DNA of 64,000 nucleotides from contig NZ_AP018694.1 of assembly GCF_009689585.1 (NCBI RefSeq), positions 3,487,001 to 3,551,000 of the forward strand, read 5' to 3'. Source of the stretch: Aquipluma nitroreducens (lineage in GTDB: Bacteria > Bacteroidota > Bacteroidia > Bacteroidales > Prolixibacteraceae). The position numbers and the translations under genes are program-made. Positions 8,103-17,053 of this stretch are shown piece after piece (position 1 is the stretch's first letter; every line of letters starts with the position of its first letter). Below the pieces are notes generated by a model, which did no database searches, was not told the origin of the DNA, and saw nothing but the letters and a program-made list of their open reading frames with translations.

Positions 8103-9320
8103 ATGAGTAATTCTAAAATACTGCTTGTTGACGATGAGCCTTTAAATTTAAAGCTCTACGATAAAATGCTGAAAGATTTTGATTTTCAAATCATCACAGC
8201 AGCTAACGGGCAGGAGTGCCTCAATAATGTTCGTGAGCATTTCCCGGATTTGATTTTGCTGGATTGGAACATGCCTGTAATGGACGGGATTGAAGCTTTG
8301 GAAATACTAAAGAAAGATGCTGAGACGAAAGATATTCCGGTTTTAATGATTACCGGAGTGATGACTTCATCTGAAGACCTATCGTTTGCCATGTCGATTG
8401 GAGCTATCGATTTTCTGAAAAAGCCTTTTGATAAACTTGAATTGAGTGCACGTGTCAGGAATATTTTATTGTTGTCGGAGACTTTGAAAACATTGAAAGA
8501 TCAATACTGCCATCTGGAGGATAAAAATGTATTTATTACCTCGTTGATCGAAAGTATTCCTCATCCGGTTATTTATTGCTCGATGGAGGGAATTCTGCTC
8601 ATGAGCAATAATTTCTTCGAACAACTTCTGGAAAGATCTAAAGCTGATTTGGTCGGTAAGTCGGTCTATCGGTATTTCCGGAGCGACGAAGTGGGTTTTC
8701 ATGTACAGAAAGATGTTGAGCTGGCCCAAAGCAAGGCATCGTTATCGTATGAAAAGAATGTTTTTCCCGGAGATAAAATGTTCATCGTTTCAAAAAATGT
8801 AGTTTCCGATAATCAGGATAATCCGCTAGGAATAATTACCGTATTTACTGATGTTTCGGAACTGAAAAAGGCCAACGACGAAATTGTGAATACCAAGAAG
8901 ATTGAATTGATTTCGAGTACATTGAAGGTGATGCACCTAAATGAAATGAACAGCAGTTTGATCAATGATCTGGTGAAAATTAATCCGTACACCAATAAAG
9001 AAGGGCAGGAGCTGATTCGCCAGATGAGTCAAAAGTTTAAAATGAATATGACCGAGCAAATTTGGAACGATTTTGAAACACGGTTCGAAAATGCTTTTGA
9101 TTCGTTTTACACGGTATTGCTTGAGAAATTCCCCGGCTTAACTCCCAATGAGCGCAAACTATGTGCACTATTACGATCCGGATTATCCTCTAAAGACATA
9201 GCCATTCTTACTTTTCAGAATCCTCAGAGTGTTGATGTTGCCCGGTACCGTTTGCGGAAGAAACTCAACCTGGCCAATGAGGAGAATCTTATCGATTTCC
9301 TCCTTTTGATCGATAAATAA
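8103..9320 (+). CDS. Response regulator with REC, PAS and LuxR-like HTH domains
   Basis: 405 residues. An N-terminal receiver domain (1-125) has the acidic pair D10/D11, phospho-acceptor D54 in LILLDWNMP, the conserved T in MITGV, and K105-region KKPF. A PAS-like domain follows (about 145-265, IPHPVIYCSMEGILLMSN), then a linker helix, then a C-terminal HTH (LTPNERKLCALLRSGLSSKDIA to RYRLRKKLNL) as found in Bacteroidota LuxR-like regulators. The PAS domain may sense a ligand or redox state. It lies 167 bp upstream of a histidine kinase gene on the same strand, its likely partner. Confidence 0.85.
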   Translation: MSNSKILLVDDEPLNLKLYDKMLKDFDFQIITAANGQECLNNVREHFPDLILLDWNMPVMDGIEALEILKKDAETKDIPVLMITGVMTSSEDLSFAMSIGAIDFLKKPFDKLELSARVRNILLLSETLKTLKDQYCHLEDKNVFITSLIESIPHPVIYCSMEGILLMSNNFFEQLLERSKADLVGKSVYRYFRSDEVGFHVQKDVELAQSKASLSYEKNVFPGDKMFIVSKNVVSDNQDNPLGIITVFTDVSELKKANDEIVNTKKIELISSTLKVMHLNEMNSSLINDLVKINPYTNKEGQELIRQMSQKFKMNMTEQIWNDFETRFENAFDSFYTVLLEKFPGLTPNERKLCALLRSGLSSKDIAILTFQNPQSVDVARYRLRKKLNLANEENLIDFLLLIDK

Positions 9321-9487
9321 TAGGCCTATTGATTGATAGAGCAGTTGTATGGATAAAGTATAGTTTTTAGCAGAATACTATTGTAAGATATTTTCGACTT
9401 TTGTAGCAGAACAGCTATGCACATTTGTTCGGGCTTGAAACATTTGAATTGTAAAAACTACGAACTCTAATACGGAGGTTTAATTAA

Positions 9488-11152
9488 ATGGTCAAAATAA
9501 AAATACCAACACGGTTAATCGCAACTACCATTTTGATGGCATTAATTCTGGTTCTAATTGTGGTTATAATAATTAGCCTTATTAATGAAAAAGGCAGAAT
9601 TCAATCGGCGCTCGATCTTTCGCAACAAAATCGTGAGCAGATATTGAAAACGGAAGGCGTAACAGAGTCTCTTTTGTTGGTTGAAGTCCGGTTCAAGGAA
9701 TACTGCACAACATTTGAAAAACCGGTTTTCGAAGATTATAAAACGCAGGTTAAAACGTTGGCTGAAAATATAAAACTTTTACAGCAACCGGTTTCTGGTG
9801 AGTCAAAAGAAGAAAGTAGTCGGATTACACAAATTTTTGAGGAAAAGACCAAAGAGGCTGATATATACGTGAAATTAAGGTTGATAACAGATTCGTTGAT
9901 GTCTTCAGTTGCAAGTTTGGACGAAACTGAAACAGAAATCGACAAATATTTCGGGAGTCGGTCTGAAGGAAGGGTTGATACCTTAAGTGTTACAAAAACA
10001 AGTGAGAAATACAAGAAAGGTCTGTTGGGAAAAATAAAGAGTGCTATAGTTGGCGAAAAAATTCAGGAAAGTGTAAATACGAAGTTGCTGGTTCAATCTC
10101 CGTCCGAAAAATTATCTCACGAATCGTATCAGAAATCGGGTCGTAACTTGAAGAATATTAAGGAACTTGTATTGAGGAGTAATGATTTGAAAGAGAGTGA
10201 GTTGAATTTAATTAAGATAAACAATAGCCTGATTTCTGAAATACGTAAACTCATTAATGAAATCAAGTCGAGTATAAAGAATCAGGAGGCCAGGCAAAAC
10301 AATTCTTTTTTAAAATCGGTTCGGAATTCTACTGATTTCCTTCAAAATGTATTGATTGTATTAATGCTGCTGGCATGTATTCTTGCAGGATATATTTTGG
10401 TGCTGGCTTATAAGAACGACACGTTTCAAAACCATATTGTTGATTTGAATAAGAAGGTAATGAAGGATTCAGTTGAAAAAGATAAGTTTTTCTCGATTAT
10501 AAGTCACGACTTGATGAATCCGTTTAATGCACTTCTGGGTTTCAGCCAAATGATGACAGTATCGGCGAAGAACGGCAATCAGGAGGATTGTGTGGAATAT
10601 TCGTTAATCGTTCATGAATCGACCAAACGGATTCTAAATCTGCTACAGAATTTACTCGTTTGGTCGCGAATGCAGAATGGCAAAATGAAATATACGCCCA
10701 AGTCAGTCAGGATTGATGAACTTGTTTCGAGTACAATGATGGTAGTAGCCCCAATTGCCCGGAATAAAGAAATAAAGCTCGATTGGAATGTGAATAGCGA
10801 CATTACTGCAACAGTTGATCCAAACATGATCGGTTCTGTTTTACAAAACCTAGTCACAAACGCAATCAAGTTCACCGAAAAGGGAGGAAGTGTTTTAGTA
10901 CAGGCTGATGCCGAATCGAACGTTTTAAATTTTAGTGTTACGGATACTGGAGTGGGCATGGATGAAACCCGATTAAACAAACTTTTCAAAATAGATAAAA
11001 ATTCGTCATCACGAGGCACCGACGACGAGGTTGGCTCTGGTCTTGGCCTTATCATTTGCAAAGAATTTGTTGAAGCCCATCAAGGTAAAATCTGGGTCGA
11101 AAGTACTCTTGGGAAGGGAAGTAATTTCTGTTTCTCCATTCCATTAATTTGA
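9488..11152 (+). CDS. Membrane sensor histidine kinase
   Basis: 554 residues with a TM helix at about 10-32, a 250-residue periplasmic mostly helical sensor region rich in K, E and S, a second TM at about 288-310, a HisKA domain with the phospho-histidine in FFSIISHDLMNP (H340), and a HATPase_c domain with N box (NLVTNAIKFTEKGG), G1 box (TDTGVGMD) and G2 box (GSGLGLIICKEF). It ends without a receiver domain. A strong ribosome-binding site (ggaggt) precedes the ATG. Probable partner of the upstream response regulator; the sensed signal is unknown. Confidence 0.9.
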   Translation: MVKIKIPTRLIATTILMALILVLIVVIIISLINEKGRIQSALDLSQQNREQILKTEGVTESLLLVEVRFKEYCTTFEKPVFEDYKTQVKTLAENIKLLQQPVSGESKEESSRITQIFEEKTKEADIYVKLRLITDSLMSSVASLDETETEIDKYFGSRSEGRVDTLSVTKTSEKYKKGLLGKIKSAIVGEKIQESVNTKLLVQSPSEKLSHESYQKSGRNLKNIKELVLRSNDLKESELNLIKINNSLISEIRKLINEIKSSIKNQEARQNNSFLKSVRNSTDFLQNVLIVLMLLACILAGYILVLAYKNDTFQNHIVDLNKKVMKDSVEKDKFFSIISHDLMNPFNALLGFSQMMTVSAKNGNQEDCVEYSLIVHESTKRILNLLQNLLVWSRMQNGKMKYTPKSVRIDELVSSTMMVVAPIARNKEIKLDWNVNSDITATVDPNMIGSVLQNLVTNAIKFTEKGGSVLVQADAESNVLNFSVTDTGVGMDETRLNKLFKIDKNSSSRGTDDEVGSGLGLIICKEFVEAHQGKIWVESTLGKGSNFCFSIPLI

Positions 11153-11224
11153 AGAACTAACATTGATTGCTAAGTTTTGGTGAGTACCCTGAAATTATTT
11201 TCAGAATACAAGTACAAAAAATAA

Positions 11225-11265
11225 ACATCCCGACAACTAGCCTAGCTGCCGGGATGTCTATTTTA
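11225..11265. terminator. Terminator between convergent genes
   Basis: acatcccg (11225-11232) pairs with cgggatgt (11250-11257) and is followed by ctatttta. It lies between the convergent histidine kinase and phosphoesterase genes. Confidence 0.7.
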
Positions 11266-11278
11266 GAGAATAGATGAA

Positions 11279-13756
11279 TTAGTCGTCGTCATCTTCTTTC
11301 TGAACGGTAAAGAATGCTGCATGAACTGGTGCCGGACATTTGCTGTAAAGCCCGTGAATGGCGGCCCAGATCACTGCATTAAATTGGGCATCCGGAATTC
11401 GGTCTTCTTTGCTGAAATCAAATTTATCGCTAATTCTCGACATCGCAGTTTCTGCGGTGTTCTTCAGGTTTAAATCAACCTTATTGGGTAACGATTTGAA
11501 AGGAGGATGTGTTGCTGTTTTGTTGAAACATCTCCATAAAGGTTCGGCGGCGGCATCATATTGACTCATTGGTGGAAGTCCCAGAATTAGTTCCATCGTT
11601 CGCAGTGCTGATGAAGTGGAGTACATCGTATGATCCACAAATCCTTGCTTCACAAATCCACCAGCGAGATAAGCCGTTGAACGATGCGCATCAACGTGGT
11701 CAGGGCCATTCTGGGCATCGTCTTCCACAATAATAACCAGACTTTCATTCCAAATCGACGAATGACTGAGATGTTCGACGAAAAGGCCACAGGCCAGATC
11801 GTTATCGGCGGCGTGCGCAAGTGGAGACGGTCTTCCCAGCTTCAACCCTTCGGTATGGTCGTTGCCAAAACGGATACTATTAAATTGTGGAACATTACCC
11901 TTTGCAAGTAGTGTTTCAAAATCCTGTTTCCACCATCTAAACCTGACGGTGTCACGAATCGACATATTCCAACCAACATAAGATTCACAAAAATGATCCT
12001 TTAAAGCAGGAATGTTTGGTTTGTTATTATCGCCAATAAATTCACCGTAGCTTCGATACGGCACTCCATACCGTTTGCAAAAATCCCAGAAAAAACCATT
12101 TTTATTGTTTGAGATTTCACGTGTACCCTCACCTGGATATGAGCCACCTCTGCCCCCATAACTTGTAGGCCAGTTCTTTTCCAAATAATCGGTGCCATAG
12201 GCGCCCATCGTCCAGTTATGGCCATCGGCGCTCACTTCACCATCCACATAAAAATTGTCGAGCAACACAAATTGTTTGGTCAATGCATGCAGGTTTGGAG
12301 TCACATTTTTCCCGAAGAGCACCAACGTTGAATCTCCGTTTCCTTCGGGTATATCGCCTAAAACCTGATCGTAGGTGCGGTTTTCCTTGATGATGTAAAA
12401 TACATATTTAATAGGCGATGACTCTCCAACCCGCGATGGAATTGGATTTCCTTCTTCACCTTTTGATTGCATTTCTTTTCCCTTGTTGTATGGAACGTTG
12501 TTATATACGGCCTGCGAATAAATGCCAAGCTGTGTCTCGCTTGGGTTGGGTATCGACTGCAATGTTCCACGGAAAAGTCCGCCAATGTATTGCACTTTGG
12601 CTTTTTTGTTTAAATCGGCATGGTGAGTAACTTCCTCTTTTTTAGGACTTGGTCCCAAAGGGTTGGCTTTGGAAGTCAAGCCTTTACCATTGGCAACAAA
12701 AATGTTGCTTTTAATTACCCTAACGCAGGTTGGATACCAGCCTGTTGGAATAAATCCTTTGCTGAAACTCTTTCCGGGAACACTTACATCGAAAACGGCC
12801 AGGCAATTGTTGTCGGCATTGGCAATGTATAATGTTTTATCATCATCACATAGGGCAACGCTATTTGTGGTCGATCCTGACGGAGAGTTTGGATAAAGCG
12901 CTGAATTCAAGATTTCGACGACTCTTTTTTGTTCCAGCGAAATAACCGAAACCGAATTGTCGTTGGCATTGGCTACAAAAAGGTATTTCCCGTTGCCTGT
13001 CTGGCACATGTCGTTTGGATTATCCCCAACCGGAATACTGCCCATCATCTGCTGTTTGCGGGTATCAAACAGGTCAACTTTATCGCAGCCCCAACATGTG
13101 ACATACAATACTTTGCCATCATTTGATAGTAAACAAGTATATCCTTCGCCTCCCAATTCGAATCGGCTTTTAACTTTTTTCGCTTTCAGGTCGAAGGTGT
13201 ATAACGAATTGTTTTCTTTGGTGACCGCATACAACATTTGCTGATCATCATCGACAGCAATGCCCGCAACTGAAATTTTTTCAGGCCAGGGTTTCCCAAT
13301 AACCAACGTGTCATACGGCACCAGTTTTTTGTTGGAAACCAAATAGCGCATGATCCAGTTGTCATTTCCTCCTGAAGCATACAAATACTTGCCATCTTTT
13401 GAGAACGTGAGGCCCAGCCAGCTTTTTGCCGTGATCACCGAATCGAGTACGAGCATCTTTTCCGGATCAATCAGTTGAATTCCCTGATCGCTTTGTCCGT
13501 TATTGGTTACTGCCAGCATCTTTCCTGAAGGAGAAAGTGCAATGTTCAGAGGTAAATCACCCAGAGGCAACTTTTGTCCTACCGGCGTGAGTTTCCAACC
13601 ATTCGTCAACGAAACCCGACCCGATTCTATTTCCTTTAAACTCTGTCCATTCGCCTGAATAAATGGGAATGACAGTAGAAAGACGAAATTCAGAACAAAT
13701 ACTGTTCTAATGTTGATAGAAAACATATTGTATAGTTGTTTTGGGTTAATCTTCAT
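11279..13756 (-). CDS. YncE-like beta-propeller / phosphoesterase fusion protein
   Basis: 825 residues with signal peptide (MFSINIRTVFVLNFVFLLSF after an optional 10-residue lead, so ATG 13726 is an alternative start). The first half (about 50-390) is a YVTN/YncE seven-bladed propeller with repeated blades such as VTNNGQSDQGIQLIDPEKM. The second half (about 440-810) is an alkaline-phosphatase-superfamily phosphoesterase with YIIKENRTYDQVLGD, DGEVSADGHNW, and the metal site EDDAQNGPDHVDAHR. It is exported, probably periplasmic. Fusions of this type are common in Bacteroidota; the substrate is not known. It lies upstream of, and on the same strand as, no close partner. Confidence 0.85.
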   Translation of the reverse strand: MKINPKQLYNMFSINIRTVFVLNFVFLLSFPFIQANGQSLKEIESGRVSLTNGWKLTPVGQKLPLGDLPLNIALSPSGKMLAVTNNGQSDQGIQLIDPEKMLVLDSVITAKSWLGLTFSKDGKYLYASGGNDNWIMRYLVSNKKLVPYDTLVIGKPWPEKISVAGIAVDDDQQMLYAVTKENNSLYTFDLKAKKVKSRFELGGEGYTCLLSNDGKVLYVTCWGCDKVDLFDTRKQQMMGSIPVGDNPNDMCQTGNGKYLFVANANDNSVSVISLEQKRVVEILNSALYPNSPSGSTTNSVALCDDDKTLYIANADNNCLAVFDVSVPGKSFSKGFIPTGWYPTCVRVIKSNIFVANGKGLTSKANPLGPSPKKEEVTHHADLNKKAKVQYIGGLFRGTLQSIPNPSETQLGIYSQAVYNNVPYNKGKEMQSKGEEGNPIPSRVGESSPIKYVFYIIKENRTYDQVLGDIPEGNGDSTLVLFGKNVTPNLHALTKQFVLLDNFYVDGEVSADGHNWTMGAYGTDYLEKNWPTSYGGRGGSYPGEGTREISNNKNGFFWDFCKRYGVPYRSYGEFIGDNNKPNIPALKDHFCESYVGWNMSIRDTVRFRWWKQDFETLLAKGNVPQFNSIRFGNDHTEGLKLGRPSPLAHAADNDLACGLFVEHLSHSSIWNESLVIIVEDDAQNGPDHVDAHRSTAYLAGGFVKQGFVDHTMYSTSSALRTMELILGLPPMSQYDAAAEPLWRCFNKTATHPPFKSLPNKVDLNLKNTAETAMSRISDKFDFSKEDRIPDAQFNAVIWAAIHGLYSKCPAPVHAAFFTVQKEDDDD

Positions 13757-13884
13757 GCCGAAATTTCGGGATAAGTTTAATCAAATCAAATCCAATCGAT
13801 TAAAATTGAATTAAATTTTTGAAACTTTCGGTTCAGCTTAAATTTTTCATCGTGGTAAAGATATTTCGACAACCCGATCACATT

Positions 13885-15210
13885 TTATCCAATGATTTCT
13901 TTTTGAAGCGCTTCCAGCGATTTGCCTTTGGTTTCGACATACATGAATTTCACCACAAAGAATTGAAGCAACATCATGGCTGCAAAAAACAGGAATGGGT
14001 ATCCACCCGATTTTTCGGCCATTACCGGGAAAGTCCACGAAACAATTGCAGCCATTATCCAGTGCGTAAAACTTCCAAGTGCCTGACCTTTCGATCGCAC
14101 GCTGTTGGGGAATACTTCGCTGATATACACCCATATAACAGCTCCTTGTGAGAATCCAAAGAATGCAATGTAGCTAACCAGTAACCATACCAATAAGTTC
14201 TGATGACTGTTGGTGAAGAAGATAAATGCCACTCCAGCCAGCGAAACTGCGGTTCCTATAGAGCCGATGAGTAGTAATAGTTTTCGACCCACTTTGTCGA
14301 TAATACTCATGGCCAACATGGTAAACAGCAAGTTGGTCGCGCCAATGGCTACACTTTGTAAATCGCCTGATACTTTGCTAAAGCCGGCTTGCGCAAAAAT
14401 ATCGTTCAGGTAATACAGCAAACCGTTAATTCCTGAAAGCTGATTGAACATGGCAATTGAAACAGCCAGGAAAATCGGGTATTTGAACTTTTTGCTGAAC
14501 AGTAGTTCTTTCCCTTTTTTCTTTTCCGATTCGATGGATTCGAGTATTTCAGCAATTTCTTTTTCAACAAATTCTTCGCCAGTCAAATTCAACACTGATC
14601 GCGCTTCGTCAATAAGTCCCATTTTAATCAGCCAGCGTGGACTGCGTGGAATAAAGAACAGGGTAATGAAAAAGAGAATTGAAGGAACGGCCATTATTCC
14701 CAGCTTCCATCTCCATTCCACTTCGCCCAATCCGAATAAACCTACCAGGTAATTCGAAAAATAAGCCATTAAAATACCGAGTACCACATTAAACTGAAAC
14801 ATCCCAACCAGGCGTCCCCGATATTTAGCCGGAGCAATTTCGGCAATATACATGGGGCCAACAACAGATACTCCTCCAACCGCAATTCCGCCAAGGAAAC
14901 GGAAAAATAGTAGTGAAATCCAGCTGAACGAAAAAGCACATCCAAGAGCAGACAACGCGTAAAATATAGCCAGGTAAAACAAAATTCGGCGGCGTCCATA
15001 GATGTCAGCGGGTTTTCCCACCACCATAGTTCCAATAATTGTTCCGATTAGTGCTATGGAAACGGTGAATCCAAGCCAGAATTTATCGAGGTTAAAAAGT
15101 TTTTCGAGTGCTGAAGTTGCTCCTGCAATAACTGCGGTATCAAAACCAAATAGGAAACCACCCAATGCGGCAGTCAGTGTGATAAAAATTAAGCGGATGT
15201 TTATTTTCAT
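13885..15210 (-). CDS. Sugar porter family MFS transporter (XylE/GalP-like)
   Basis: 441 residues from ATG 15210. An earlier in-frame TTG at 15243 was rejected because the first helix starts right after this ATG. Twelve TM helices, N-terminal GGFLFGFDTAVIAGA, the sugar-porter loop signature GRRRILF after TM2, the PESPR-like IPRSPRWLIKMG after TM6, QLSGINGLLYYLNDIF in TM7, and the C-terminal PETKG-like VETKGKSLE. It is a proton/sugar symporter for a hexose or xylose in the inner membrane. Nearby genes do not identify the sugar. It is 128 bp downstream of the phosphoesterase gene on the same strand, with no overlap. Confidence 0.93.
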   Translation of the reverse strand: MKINIRLIFITLTAALGGFLFGFDTAVIAGATSALEKLFNLDKFWLGFTVSIALIGTIIGTMVVGKPADIYGRRRILFYLAIFYALSALGCAFSFSWISLLFFRFLGGIAVGGVSVVGPMYIAEIAPAKYRGRLVGMFQFNVVLGILMAYFSNYLVGLFGLGEVEWRWKLGIMAVPSILFFITLFFIPRSPRWLIKMGLIDEARSVLNLTGEEFVEKEIAEILESIESEKKKGKELLFSKKFKYPIFLAVSIAMFNQLSGINGLLYYLNDIFAQAGFSKVSGDLQSVAIGATNLLFTMLAMSIIDKVGRKLLLLIGSIGTAVSLAGVAFIFFTNSHQNLLVWLLVSYIAFFGFSQGAVIWVYISEVFPNSVRSKGQALGSFTHWIMAAIVSWTFPVMAEKSGGYPFLFFAAMMLLQFFVVKFMYVETKGKSLEALQKEIIG

Positions 15211-15427
15211 TTTGTTAGTCTTTGTCGTATAGGTACTCTTCAAATGTAAATAATTATTGATTGATAACTGGAATACTTAAGTTGAATTTATGTGATTATT
15301 CAGCCAATTTGAATGCTTAATGTTAAAAGAAGTTAAAAGCGGTTGGTTTCAAAAAATATCCAATGAATGAGATAAGGGTGTTTCTTTTCTGAACTGTTAT
15401 GTAATCGTATTGCGGAATTTTTTTTCA

Positions 15428-15518
15428 TAAGTTTGTTTAGGTTTTTTTACTAAGACTTTGGGTCTAACAAAAAACTTCAAAGGGCATGGGGTGAGATCCG
15501 ATGCCCTTTTTATTTTTT
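15428..15518 (+). ncRNA. Candidate small RNA or leader with terminator hairpin
   Basis: A -7-like TAAGTTTG at 15428-15435, then about 45 nt including a small stem (agac/gtct near 15453-15466), then aaagggcat (15479-15487) pairing with atgcccttt (15501-15509) and a T-rich tail. It lies upstream of the glmM promoter, so it is probably a separate short transcript. No known RNA family is recognised. The -33 element is weak. Confidence 0.3.
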
Positions 15519-15564
15519 CTCCAATCTTTTCTTGTTCCAGAATAATTTTAGGTGTCGAACGTCT

Positions 15565-15572
15565 TATCTTTG
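15565..15572 (+). promoter_or_regulatory. Putative -7 promoter box of glmM
   Basis: TATCTTTG matches the Bacteroidota TAnnTTTG consensus, 42 bp before the glmM start. No good -33 element was seen at the usual distance. Confidence 0.4.
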
Positions 15573-15613
15573 CAATAATAGTTTATAATAATCAATTCGA
15601 AAACGACAATATT

Positions 15614-16999
15614 ATGACCTTAATTAAATCAATATCAGGAATTCGGGGAACTATTGGTGGAAAACCCGGCGAGGGATTAAGTCCGCTTGATGTGGTAAAA
15701 TATACGGCAGCTTATGCCGAATGGGTGAAACAACAACACCCCGAGCAAACAATTACTGTGGTGGTTGGCCGCGATGCCCGCATTTCAGGGCCGATGGTTC
15801 AATCGCTGGTAGTGGCAACGCTTTCAGGAATGGGCTGCATGGTTGTTGATTTAGGAATGGCAACCACACCAACTACGGAAATTGCCGTGAAGGAAGAGCA
15901 GGCACAAGGTGGAATTATTCTTACTGCCAGCCATAATCCAAAGCAATGGAACGCATTAAAGTTACTGAATCAGGATGGAGAATTTCTGAATGCTGCTGAA
16001 GGTGCTTTGGTGTTGGAAATTGCTGAAAATGAGTCGTACCAGTTTGCTGAAGTTGATGATTTAGGTGAGATCTTCGTAAAAGATTATACCGATATTCACA
16101 TTCAGCAAGTACTCGATCTGGAGCTTGTTGATGTTGATGCTATCCGGAATGCTAATTTCAAAGTGGCTATTGATGCTGTGAATTCGGTAGGAGGAATTGT
16201 TATCCCGGCCTTACTGAAAGCGTTAGGGGTTGAAGATGTTGTCGAAATTAACTGCGATGCCACTGGACAATTCGCCCATACTCCGGAACCGCTTCCCGAA
16301 AATCTGATTGAAACGGCCGAAATCATTCGTAACAATTTGGTTGATGTCGGTTTTGTGGTTGATCCCGATGTTGATCGCCTGGCGATTATTAGCGAAGATG
16401 GTTCCATGTTTAACGAAGAATATTCGTTGGTTTCCATAGCCGATTATGTGTTGAGCCAAACTCCCGGCAATACGGTTTCTAACCTTTCGTCGTCGCGGGC
16501 TTTGCGCGATATTACCGAAAAGCATGGCGGAACGTACACGGCAGCCGCTGTTGGTGAGGTAAATGTAGTTGCCAAAATGAAAGCTACCAATGCGGTAATC
16601 GGAGGCGAAGGAAACGGTGGAATTATTTACCCTGCATCGCATTATGGCCGCGATTCGTTGGTTGGTGTTGCCTTGTTTTTAAGCTTGTTAGCCAAATCGG
16701 GTTTAAAATGCTCTGAGCTTCGAAAAACTTATCCCGATTATTTCATTTCGAAAAACAAGATTGAACTGACTCCGGAAATTGATGTGGATGGTATTTTGGT
16801 TAAAATGAAGTTGAAATATCAGCACGAACAAGTGATTGATATTGATGGCGTAAAAATTGATTTTGCTGATCGCTGGGTGCATTTGCGAAAATCGAATACA
16901 GAACCAATCATTCGTATTTACGCCGAAGCTCCTTCAATGGTTGAAGCCGATTTGCTGGCGCAAACTATTATTCAGGATATTCGTTCATTGATTGCCTAA
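15614..16999 (+). CDS. glmM: Phosphoglucosamine mutase
   Basis: 461 residues from ATG 15614 (MTLIKSISGIRGTIGGKPGE). An upstream in-frame start at 15458 runs through the hairpin region and is rejected. Four-domain alpha-D-phosphohexomutase family: substrate loop at the N-terminus, phosphoserine loop TASHNP (S at about residue 101), metal loop DPDVDRLA (about 252-259), sugar loop GEGNGGIIYP (about 334-343), and phosphate-binding RKSNTEPIIRIYAE near the C-terminus. It converts glucosamine-6-phosphate to glucosamine-1-phosphate for UDP-GlcNAc, peptidoglycan and LPS. Bacteroidota GlmM proteins have this length. Phosphomannomutase activity is an alternative. Confidence 0.9.
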   Translation: MTLIKSISGIRGTIGGKPGEGLSPLDVVKYTAAYAEWVKQQHPEQTITVVVGRDARISGPMVQSLVVATLSGMGCMVVDLGMATTPTTEIAVKEEQAQGGIILTASHNPKQWNALKLLNQDGEFLNAAEGALVLEIAENESYQFAEVDDLGEIFVKDYTDIHIQQVLDLELVDVDAIRNANFKVAIDAVNSVGGIVIPALLKALGVEDVVEINCDATGQFAHTPEPLPENLIETAEIIRNNLVDVGFVVDPDVDRLAIISEDGSMFNEEYSLVSIADYVLSQTPGNTVSNLSSSRALRDITEKHGGTYTAAAVGEVNVVAKMKATNAVIGGEGNGGIIYPASHYGRDSLVGVALFLSLLAKSGLKCSELRKTYPDYFISKNKIELTPEIDVDGILVKMKLKYQHEQVIDIDGVKIDFADRWVHLRKSNTEPIIRIYAEAPSMVEADLLAQTIIQDIRSLIA

Positions 17000-17000
17000 A

Positions 17001-17048
17001 AAATAAAGTATCCCATCTGTTCAATAGATCGGATACTTTATTTTTTAA
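17001..17048. terminator. Bidirectional terminator between glmM and convergent gene
   Basis: 13-bp stem aaataaagtatcc (17001-17013) with its complement at 17031-17043, then a T-run for the plus strand and A/T-rich sequence for the minus strand. Confidence 0.85.
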
Positions 17049-17053
17049 CTTGT

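Larger units (their letters stand above)
15211..15613. other. 403-bp intergenic region upstream of glmM
   Basis: No protein gene. It contains a TAAGTTTG box at 15428-15435, a terminator-like hairpin at 15479-15509 followed by T-rich sequence, and a separate TATCTTTG box at 15565-15572 that fits the glmM promoter. The first box and the hairpin together outline a possible 75-nt small RNA. Confidence 0.5.

Noticed and set aside
12957-13244. Plus-strand frames inside the phosphoesterase fusion gene
   Set aside because: Shadow frames of a long, well supported minus-strand gene.
15458-15613. An extended N-terminus for GlmM
   Set aside because: It runs through the hairpin region and has no homology; the family start MTLIKSISG is at 15614.
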